Below, one piece after another: positions 1 through 6,783 of a stretch of 6,783 bases of DNA; within the stretch, counting starts at the first letter, position 1, and each line of letters starts with the position of its first letter. The DNA is taken from contig CAMPKJ010000264.1 of assembly GCA_946887105.1 (NCBI GenBank), positions 1-6,783 of the forward strand, read 5' to 3'. The notes beneath the pieces were generated by a model, which saw only the letters and a program-made list of their open reading frames with translations, ran no database searches and was not told the DNA's origin. This DNA is from an uncultured Acidobacteriota bacterium. Its GTDB lineage: Bacteria > Acidobacteriota > Thermoanaerobaculia > Gp7-AA8. A program made the translations under genes and the position numbers.

Positions 1-3000
1 ATCGCGATGCGTCCGCCGCCGCCGGGAATCGAGTTGCCGCCGTTGGCCGTGACTCTCGCGGAACGTGAGAGGAGGACGTCGGCGGCCTGCAGCAGCACGC
101 TGCCGCCCGCACCGCCGCCCTGCAGCGGCGCGCCGTGGAGACCGTCAGCGCGGATGCCGCCGGCGATGATGAAGCGCGAGCTCTCCGAGCCGCCGATTGC
201 GACCGCGCCGCCGCCCCGTCCCGACCCGTTCGAGCCGCTGCTCGAGCCGCCGCCGGCGCCGAGCGTGCGCGGCTCGGCGTACGAGCCATACGTCGCGTTC
301 GTGGTGCCCGTGTACGGGACGCCGATGCCGCCGTGCGATGCGCCTGCCGCCGTCGCGCCGCCCGTGTTGGTGTTGCCGAAGGTGCGGCCGAACTCACTCT
401 CGTTGCGCGTACCGCTGCCGTCGGCGTTCGAACCGTACGACGCGAGATACCCGCGGCCGGTGACGTCGATCGACGATGCGCAGTCGATGTACATCGTGCC
501 GGTGACGGTGAGGTCCATCTTCCGTTCGGTGGTGGTGGTCGTCGAGAGGGTCTCGACGCGTCCGCCATTCATCACGATCAGGTTCTTGAAGCGCACCGGC
601 ACGTGCGGCACGAGATGCGCCTCGACGCCGGTGACGACCACGGTCTTGTCTTCGTAGTTCGCGAGGTTGCTGGCGATGATGGCCTGCGTCGAATCGATGG
701 TCAGGTCGGGCACCACGAACGACAGGCGCAGGCGGAACTCCTGCGTGTGCTCGGGATTCGCGTCGGTGACGATCGCGGTGATGTAGTAGTCGGTCTTGTC
801 GGCCGCGGGCGTGTCGATGCTGACGTTGGCGGCATATTCATCCGGCGTCTCGAGGTCGCTGGTCGCGACGACCAGTTCCTCGACGCCCGGCAGGCGGAAC
901 TTCACCGAATTCACCGAGACGTCGTCGACGGCGCGGAAGCGCAGCTTCAGCGGGAAGTCCGCCGTGTTCGCCGGCAGCATCGCGCCGGAGATCGGGCAGA
1001 GCCACTCCCCTGTCGGCACGGTCGGATCGTCGATCGAGAGATAGATGACCTCGAAGTTGTGCGTGAAGCTGTTGCCGGCGTTGTCGGTCGCGGTGACGGC
1101 GACCGGCACGGTGGTGTTGACGCTGTGCGCCTCGACCTCGATCGGCGGCGAGGTGAACGTCGAGCCGACCGCGGCGTTCCTGAGCACGGTGTAGCTCGTG
1201 CCGTCGACGTTGAAGACCACGCGCGCGACGCCGGTCCCGACGTCGGTCACGTTGGCCGAGAGTTGATACGAGCCGCCGAACGCCAGCTCGGCGCCATGGT
1301 CCGGAGTGGTCGAAACGATGGTGGGCTGAATGCTGTCGACTTTCAGCGTGATCGGCGTCGTGGAGCTGGCCTGCAATCCGGACATGTCGGTGGCGATGCC
1401 GGTGAACGTCACCGGCGACCCGCCCTTGAGATCGATCGGCAGATCGACGGCGATGGTCCTGGTCGGCCACGTGTCGGAAAGCGTGTTGCGATGCAGCGAC
1501 TCCGCGTACTGCTGGCGGTACTCGACGTCGCCGGTGGGCGTGGTGCGCGTGCCCCTGACGTCGAGCTGCAGGTTGATGTCGATGACTTCGTCGGTCGCGG
1601 TGATGGTCGCGTTCACACGCTCGCTGGCGTAGACGTCCGTGGTGCGGTCGAGCGCGACGGAGACCGTCGGCGGCTGGTTCGGCTTCACGGTCAGCGCCAG
1701 CTCGACTTTGTCGCTCTCGTTGACCGAGAGGTCGAACGCTTTCGCGCGGAATACGAGCGGCAGGCCGGCTTCCGGAGCATCCGGCGCGACGAACTCGTAT
1801 GCGAACGGCGCTGTCTTATACGACTTGATGAACGTCTCCACGCCGTTCTCGACGCGGAAGAAGTCGACGTAGTCGACGTCGACCGCGGGAGTTCCGTCGG
1901 CGGTGCCGTTGCGGACGTCGGGCGTGAGTCGGTAGGTCAGACCGGAGACGAGCGGCTTGCCGTCCGGAACCGGCGACTCGAGGATCACGAACGGTTTGAT
2001 GGTGTCGTACGACGCCATGTAGTAGGTCTGTTCGGGGACGATGTTCCCCTGCAGATCCTTCACGCCGGAGAAGCGGATCCGATAGAACGAGTTCGCCTCC
2101 GTGACCTTCGACGGTGCGAAGAAGAGCGAGATGCCGGTGAACGGATCGATGTACGCGTTGCCGTTGATGGTCTCGACGACGGCCGCGGTCTCTCCCGGTC
2201 CGGACATGCGCGCGAGCTGGAACACGCCGTTGCCATTCGGCGCGAACGGCGCCGGATCGAGCGGCTCGTTGAAGCGGAACTCGTACGTGATCTGCTCGGG
2301 AATCGGAGTGCCCGCCTTCGGCACGGTCGAGATCACGCGCGGCTCGATGTAGTCGGCGGTGGTGAACGTCAGACCGCGATTCGTGCCGAGCGTGTGGCCG
2401 GTCAGATCGCGGACGTTCTGCGAGACCGTGAGTCGATAAAGCGTGTTGCTCTTGAGCGGGAACTGCTGTCCCGCGGGCGGTGCCGGCGGCACCATCGTGA
2501 CCACGAACGTTCCATTCGCGCCATCGGCCCAGCTGAACGATGCGTCGACGCGCGCTGTGCCGTCGGCGGCCTGCAGCACGAAGTGATTGTTATGAATCGT
2601 GCTGGTGTTGAGCTTCTCACTGAACACGAACTTCAGATGCGAATCGGGCGGCACGGCGCCCGCGCCCTGCGCGGGCGCGATGTCGAGGAGAAGCGGCGGC
2701 GTCGCATCGAGCGTGACGGTCGGCACCGGATAGTCATCTCTCCCCGCCCACTGCGCGCCGAGCGCGAAGCCCTGCACCGCACCGAGCGTGATGCCGTCCG
2801 GACCGTAGTACAGCAGCTCGATGCCGCTCGGAGCGGCCACGCCCGCGAACGTGAACGAGCCCTGGTCGTCGGTCGTGCCGGTGAGCTGGCCGCCGGAGAA
2901 CTTGATCACCACCGGCGTGCCAATCGACGGGCCGCCTGTTTCGGCGAGCACCTTGCCGGTCAGCGTCGCACGCGAACCCACTTCGATGGTCACCGAACCG

Positions 3001-6000
3001 AGCACGGACGTCCGCTCGATGGCAAGGCTGCCGCTGCCCGACGAGCCGTCGAGCGTGACGGCGGACACTCCATAGCTGCGGCCGAGCGGCAGACCGGTCA
3101 CGAAGACGCGGCCGGCCGAGTCGGAGTAGAAGGTGCGCGTGTCGTAGCGGCTGACGTTGATGGTCAGACGGGCGTCGGCCACCGGAGCGCCGAGGCGGCG
3201 CACCAGCACTTCACCCGAACCGTAAGCCGGATACACGAGCGAGATCGGATGCGCGGCGTCGCCGGCCGGGAACTTGCCGCCGAGATCGAGCGTGCGCCGG
3301 TCGCCGCCCAGTTCCTGGATGTGAATGTTGTACGGCTCATTGAGGAACAGCTGCGACATCACGATCGGGTTGCCCTGCAGCGCGCGGAAGAACTCGTTGT
3401 TGCGTTGCTTGACGGTCGCTTCGACCGGACCGCCCAGCACACCTGAGTTCGCGCCGAAGTCGTCCGGGAGGTAAACCGCGACGTGCAGCGTCTCGGTGCG
3501 CTCGAGCTCGAGGTTGACCACCGGCTCCGGATCGGCCGCGCTCAGCAGGCCGCTCGCTCTCGCGCGGCGGTTGCTGGTGGTGTCCTTCGCGTCCAGCGTG
3601 AACAGCCCTTCGCGTACGCCTTCGAAGAGGTACTCACCGAGCTCGTTGGTCGTGAAGCGCGTCGCGAATCCTTCGGCCATCGTGATCGTGACGTGCGATC
3701 CCTGCACGGGCTGATTGGCGGGCGTCGATTCCGGATCGGTGAGGCGGCCGGTGACCTGGCCGCTGAACGTCAGCATGACCCGCGCTTCGCTGACGGTGTC
3801 GATGTTGACGATGATGTTGTCCGGCGCACGTCCCGACTTGCCGAGCGCTTTGGAGTACGCGGCAACGACGTACGTTCCGACCGGCAGCTGTTCGAAGCGA
3901 ACCGTTCCATCGGGACCTGTCGACGCGAGGTCGAACAGTCCGCCGCGGAACAGCTGCACCTCCGCGCCCTCGACCGGGGCATTGTTCTGATTCGGGTTGG
4001 TGACCTTCGCCAGGATGGCGCCCGTGCCGCCGCCACCGACGGCGATATACGGCGTGAGCAACTCGCCTTCGCGAACGAGCGTCGCGGTCCAGTCGCCGCG
4101 CAGATCGGGATTGTCGGGCGACCAGGCGGTCGCGCGCAGGCGGCCGACGAAGACGTTGTCGATGGCGAAGCGTCCGCCGAGATCGGCGGACAGCGGCTGC
4201 ACGCCCGTGCCGATGTCGCGGCGCGGGAAGTCGAGCTCGCGCATCCAGAAGCGCGCCATCGGCACCGGCGCGTTGTCGCTCAGGTCGGACGGCGTGTCGT
4301 CCGGCACGTTGTTCGATGCATTGAGCGGGTCGTAGACCTTGTACGCCGCGTAGACGATCTTTCCTTCGATCTGTCCGCGCTCGAGCAGCCTCAGTGAGGT
4401 GTTGACCAATCCGCCGTTGCTGGGAATGGAACCCCACACTTCGGCGGTGCGGTAGATGCCCGCCTGCGTCGATTCCGCGACCAGGCGGAAGCGCACGTTC
4501 GGCGCGACGTTCCGGAACTCGAACCTGCCGTCGAGGCCCGTGACGACCAGTCCCTGATCCTGATGCCCGTCCTCCATGCGCACCGTCGCGCCGGGAACGG
4601 GCGTGGCGCCGTCGATCGCGTACACCACTCCTCGGATGTGTCCGAGGTTGCTGAGGAACAGCGTGTGACTTCCGAGGTCGGCGTCGAATGCCAGCCGGCC
4701 ATTGGCCGAGGAATGTCCGAGCGGATGCTCGCTGGTGACGACGTAGTCCTTGAAGGCCGGGATCTTCGTGAAGATCGCCTCGCCCGGCAGTCCGTTCTGG
4801 TTGGTCGTGCCGGAGAGCGTCTTCGGCTCGGTGGTGAGCGTGGCGGAGTTGAAGACGCTGTAGGTCAGCGAGACGTCGGTGATCAGCGGCGTGAGAATCG
4901 GCTCGCCGCCATCGCTCGGAATCGAGATGCCTTTGACGTTCGCGCGCACTTCTCCTTCGCCGGGGAAGCGCAGCGAAACGCTGACGATCTGCCCGTCGAA
5001 CGCGACGCGCACCGGAGGCGAGATCGCTTCCTGATCGCCGAAGTCGGAATGAGGCGTGCCGGTGCGGACCGTGACTTCGCCGCCGACGTCGACATTGCCG
5101 AGCTCATAGACGCCGCCGCCGACCTCGTGCATCAGGTAGTAGCCGCCGCCCGCCTTCATCAGCATCTCGCAGCTGGTGGCGGGAAGACCGCGCGCGTCGA
5201 AGAGCTTCGCGCGGACCGTGGCCTTGCCGAGACCGCGCAGCAGGATGGCCACGTGATTCGGACCAGCCACGGTCAGTGTGCCCAGCGGGACGCGCTCCGT
5301 GCGGCGCGTGGCAGGATCGTGCGCGCCGATGTTCCGGCCCCCCGGCGTCAGCGGTACGTCGGGAATGACGAACTGCCCGTTCTCGTCCGCGGTGACGATG
5401 CGCATGTTGTCGATCTTCACCAGCGCGCCGGGGACTCGCTCGTACTTGTCCGCGTTGCCGGGGAAGAGCGGGTTTTCGCGCAGCACTTCGCCCGTGACCG
5501 TGGCCAACTGCTCGTCCGGCTGCACGTTCAGGATCAGATCGACCTGGCGGACTTCATCGCCCTTGAGATCGAAGTCCGTGTTCGCGCTCTGCCGTGAGAC
5601 CGACCATTCCGCGGCCACGACGCTGATGAATCCGGCCGGCACCTTCTCGGCGTCGTAGCGGCCCTCGACGTCGGTGGTCAGGACCTGCAGCGGATAGCCG
5701 TTGTTGAAGATGCCCACCGACGCGCCGGAGATCGGATCGCCGTTGTCGGAGCGGCGGATGGTTCCGTGCACGCGTCCGTTCTTCGGAGTGGGCTGGCGAT
5801 AGATGGAGATGTCCTGCTGCTCGATCTCGCCCGGCGTGGCGATCTCGCCCGCCGCGTAGCCGATGTTGCCGCTGCCGTCGGTGGCGGTGAACGCCAGCGG
5901 TCCGACGGGCAGGTCTTCGACGCGATAGAAGCCGTTCGCGTCCGTCGTCGCCGAGCGCACGCCTTCGAAGGCGGTGCTGCCGACGGTGACGCTCACGTTT

Positions 6001-6783
6001 TTCGCGATCTCACCGTTGTCGTAGCGCACCGTGCCTTCGGCGCTGCCGCGGCCGAGCAGCTGCAGACTGACGGGATGCACGCGGCGCGGCAGACGCACCG
6101 CTCCCTCGACGTACGTGTACTTCGTCAGATTGTCCGCGTTGCCCCAGAGGCGGTACTCGCCCGAGTAGCCCGATTCCAGATCGCGGCGTACGTACTCGAA
6201 GAGGTACGCGCCGTCGGCACGCGTATTCACGATCTGCGGCGGCTCCACGAACGGATTCACCGGGATGCGGCGCCTCGGATTTTCGAACTCTTCGAAGATC
6301 GCGTTGCGCGTGAACGGATTGGGCGTGCCGGCGAAGAGAATGACCTCGTGATCGGCCAGCGGCGTGAGGTCGCCGCGGGTGAAGCGTCCGTAAATGATGC
6401 CGGCCGGACGGTCGTTGTCGATCTTCGGCACGAACTGTCCGGGGAACGAGACGGGCAGCGTGGTGCGCGGATCGACGAGCGGATCGACGTCGATCGTGTA
6501 GTCCGCATTCGTGGTCAGCACGTGATCGAACGTCAGATCGATGACGCGCCTGGTTTCCTGCAGCGCCGCGCCCGAGATCGGCCGCGGCTGGTCCATCCAC
6601 TCCACGCCGTCTTTGTTGAAGTCGATCTCGCCATGGAACTTCTCGCGCAGGTTTGCGGCCGGCACTCCGCCGTCGACCGGACGATTGAAGAGCACGGAGA
6701 CCTTGTGCCCGTGCTCGTCGAGATAGAGATCCTGGCGCATGCCCACCACGCGCAACGGCGCGAGCGGCACGACGCTGGACTGT
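1..6783 (-). CDS. Giant multidomain extracellular protein: carboxypeptidase-regulatory-like and Ig-like repeats, Gly-rich end (partial at both ends)
   Basis: One uninterrupted minus-strand frame covers the window: 2260 complete codons from 6782 down to 3, with no stop and no frameshift. Residue n here is the codon ending at 6783-3n. The start lies beyond position 6783. The first in-frame ATG (residue 15, 6738-6740) falls inside a domain strand and is not followed by a signal peptide, so it is not a plausible start. The stop lies beyond position 1. Domain order is: SbsA/Big_5 Ig-like (1-120), about thirteen carboxypeptidase-regulatory-like sandwiches (127-1359), two SbsA/Big_5 Ig-like domains (1361-1593), about four other Ig-like sandwiches (1594-2026), probable beta-helix rungs (2027-2104) and a Gly-rich module (2105-2260). 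Only three cysteines occur (538, 1929, 2101), and there is no hydrophobic membrane-spanning run. Such architectures are known from secreted or surface-anchored bacterial proteins. I infer a long extracellular rod with adhesive or structural function. No catalytic motif is seen and the specific role is unknown. No symbol can be assigned. Confidence 0.96.
3..470 (-). other. Gly/Ser/Asn/Thr-rich surface module, continuing past the left edge (residues 2105-2260)
   Basis: About 155 residues dominated by Gly, Ser, Asn, Thr and Ala. Landmarks are SSIDVTGRGYLASYG, the SHGGIG element (2149-2154), YGSYAEPRTLGAGGG (2165-2179), a Gly/Ser stretch ending in RGGGAVAI, IIAGGIRADG (2205-2214), GGGAGGSVLL (2222-2231) and the closing SARVTANGGNSIPGGGGRIA. 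The order 'IDVxGxGY ... SHGG ... YG ... GGG ... IxADG ... GGGxGGSxLL ... xxANGG ... GGGGRIA' matches a pattern I recognise from very large secreted proteins of several environmental bacterial phyla. There, short hydrophobic strands alternate with Gly-rich loops, probably as a beta-helical solenoid. The reading frame is still open at the edge, so the module or protein continues. Function unknown; an adhesive or matrix role is inferred. Confidence 0.75.
471..704 (-). other. Probable beta-helix rungs leading into the Gly-rich module (residues 2027-2104)
   Basis: After the last Ig-like unit the sequence changes to short alternating hydrophobic strands: LTIDSTQAIIAS, DKTVVVTGVEAHL, VRFKNLIVMNGGRVETL, then MDLTVTGTMYIDCASSIDV. 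Strand-turn-strand spacing of about 15-25 residues, with G/N turns, resembles stacked rungs of a right-handed parallel beta-helix as in filamentous surface adhesins. A Thr run (residues 2081-2085) sits in one turn. The fold is inferred from pattern alone. Confidence 0.5.
705..2003 (-). other. String of about four bacterial Ig-like beta-sandwiches (residues 1594-2026)
   Basis: Four successive ~100-115-residue units each begin near a 'P-x-V/I' strand and end in an alternating hydrophobic strand. Approximate limits are 1594-1700 (starting TIKPFVILESPVPDGKPL), 1701-1816 (PNQPPTVSVALD), 1817-1918 (SIQPTIVSTTPDHGAELAFG) and 1919-2026 (DPTVPTGEWLCPISGAML). The near-terminal 'A-x-D-x-x-G/S' turn of many bacterial Ig-like repeats is visible as AKAFDLSVNES, GIATDMSGLQ, VTATDNAGNSF and AIVTDANPEH. 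This resembles the Big-type or cadherin-like sandwiches of surface proteins, but I cannot assign the exact Pfam family by eye. The fourth unit carries one of the protein's three cysteines (1929). No ligand-binding motif is evident. An extended spacer or stalk role is inferred. Confidence 0.7.
2004..2702 (-). other. Pair of SbsA/Big_5-type Ig-like domains (residues 1361-1477 and 1478-1593)
   Basis: Two consecutive domains have the family layout. Copy 1 has an opening P-P-x-L-L-x-x-x-x-P strand, the 'F-x-F-S-E-K-L' core (KFVFSEKLNTSTI), the TFVVTMVPPAPP strand, and the closing YRLTVSQNVRDLTGHTLG followed by LTFTTADYIEP. Copy 2 repeats this as PRVISTVPKAGTPI, YEFRFNEPLDP, ISLFFAPSKV, and FYRIRFSGVKDLQGNIV, ending in YYMASYDTIKP. 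The 'V-x-D-L-x-G-x-x-L/V' turn before the last strand and the 'T-x-D-x-x-x-P' linker are characteristic. These domains are known as spacers in S-layer and surface proteins and in polysaccharide-acting enzymes. Here they mark the switch from the carboxypeptidase-regulatory-like array to the other Ig-like domains. Confidence 0.8.
2706..6404 (-). repeat. Tandem array of about 13 carboxypeptidase-regulatory-like (transthyretin/CNA_B-like) domains, residues 127-1359
   Basis: A protein-level repeat with a unit of roughly 80-115 residues. Each unit starts with a 'G-x-V/I-x-G-x-V' strand, continues with 'P-V-x-G-A-x-V-x-L/I', then has the signature 'T-x-D-x-x-G-x-Y/F-x-F/V-x-x-V/L-P-x-G', and ends in a hydrophobic strand before the next G-x-V-x-G. 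Clear signatures begin near residues 187 (TRADGAYLFEYV), 279 (TTDANGFYRVEDLPVG), 369 (TTDVEGRYDAEKVPAG), 464 (TADENGQFVIPDVP), 660 (TNQNGLPGEAIFTKIP), 748 (TGLDGRFEFRNVAP), 866 (ADLGGRFAIDNVFVG), 955 (TGPDGTVRFEQLPVG), 1044 (TTNELGEYLFEGVREG), 1219 (YSDSAGRVFVTGLPLG) and 1303 (TTDDQGSFTFAGV). The stretches around 518-609 and 1096-1186 look like diverged copies. The family fold is a seven-stranded prealbumin-like sandwich that is non-catalytic on its own. Copies differ widely, so this is old duplication rather than a recent DNA repeat. Confidence 0.85.
6423..6782 (-). other. Ig-like domain, SbsA/Big_5 type, at the right edge (residues 1-120)
   Basis: The first ~120 residues follow the SbsA/Big_5 pattern. 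An opening strand (LRVVGMRQDLYLDE) is followed by an F-x-R-P-V-type strand (VSVLFNRPVD), a middle section, and the closing pair IDLTFDHVL...ADYTIDVDPLVDPRTTLPV. That last part matches the 'YxixVxxxvxDxxGxxL' closing strand of the family, although the usual Gly is replaced here. A loop DFNKDGVEWMD (residues 54-64) resembles a DxNxDG calcium loop. The domain may be cut by the window edge. In proteins of this class such domains act as rigid spacers. The assignment rests on pattern resemblance alone. Confidence 0.6.

Noticed and set aside
528..542. Short run of ACC-type triplets (five Thr codons on the minus strand), a possible phase-variable microsatellite
   Set aside because: Too short and imperfect (one ACG among ACCs), and triplet slippage would not shift the frame.
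7..657. Pro-rich 216-codon plus-strand open frame
   Set aside because: The proline runs come from reading the complement of Gly-rich codons out of register. It lies opposite the Gly-rich module and has no independent support.
838..1470. 210-codon minus-strand open frame
   Set aside because: Out of frame with the gene. The translation is Arg/His/Gly-rich, typical of a shifted frame in GC-rich DNA, whereas the main frame gives clear Ig-like units here.
2656..2678. Inverted repeat with a 9-bp GC stem and 5-base loop, a possible terminator or regulatory hairpin
   Set aside because: It lies inside the coding frame (the AQGAG stretch between two domains), has no T-tract, and a chance GC-only palindrome is expected in DNA of this composition.
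135..3446. 1103-codon plus-strand open frame
   Set aside because: Exact in-register antisense of the minus-strand gene. Its product is an implausible Arg/Asp/Val/His/Gly-rich string without domains, while the minus strand encodes recognisable ones. It ends only because of a TCA codon on the sense strand.
3483..4397. 304-codon plus-strand open frame
   Set aside because: Same in-register antisense shadow. Arg- and Asp-rich with no domain pattern, and overlaps the carboxypeptidase-regulatory-like array.
3634..4437. 267-codon minus-strand open frame
   Set aside because: Shifted-frame shadow with Arg-rich composition. The main frame carries three carboxypeptidase-like signatures over the same bases.
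4563..5597. 344-codon plus-strand open frame
   Set aside because: Same in-register antisense shadow, ending opposite the TCA codon of residue 396.
6010..6600. 196-codon minus-strand open frame
   Set aside because: Shifted-frame shadow; the main frame encodes the first Ig-like domain and the first carboxypeptidase-like repeat here.
1..6783. Search for RNA genes, insertion sequences, CRISPR arrays, promoters, attachment sites or a second gene
   Set aside because: No tRNA-like cloverleaf, direct-repeat/spacer pattern, transposase motif, terminal inverted repeat or intergenic gap was seen. One coding frame occupies all of the window.

Overview
The whole window lies inside one very long protein-coding gene on the minus strand. 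Reading the reverse complement from position 6782 down to position 3 gives 2260 consecutive sense codons with no stop. The frame runs off both edges, so neither the true start nor the stop codon is present. The DNA is GC-rich, with strong preference for codons ending in G or C (GCG, GGC, CTG/CTC, CGC, CCG, GTC, ACG). The source is probably a high-GC, Gram-negative-type free-living bacterium. Giant mosaics of this kind are familiar from Acidobacteriota, Myxococcota and related soil or metagenomic lineages, but the window holds no taxonomic marker, so this placement is inference.

In translation order (high to low coordinates) the fragment is modular. It opens with an SbsA/Big_5-type Ig-like beta-sandwich (about 6782-6423). 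Next is a long tandem array of carboxypeptidase-regulatory-like (transthyretin/CNA_B-like) beta-sandwiches (about 6404-2706), with eleven clear cores and two divergent ones. Two further SbsA/Big_5-type Ig-like domains follow (about 2702-2004), then roughly four other bacterial Ig-like sandwiches (about 2003-705). A short stretch that looks like beta-helix rungs (about 704-471) leads into a Gly/Ser/Asn/Thr-rich module (about 470-3) that continues beyond the left edge.

No enzyme active site, transmembrane segment, signal peptide, RNA gene, mobile element, CRISPR array, promoter or terminator is visible. There is no intergenic DNA in the window. The architecture, with only three cysteines in 2260 residues, fits an exported, extended rod-like surface or extracellular protein (adhesin, matrix or stalk type). 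Its partner, substrate and biological role cannot be read from this fragment. The long plus-strand open frames, including one of 1103 codons, are antisense shadows explained by codon usage.
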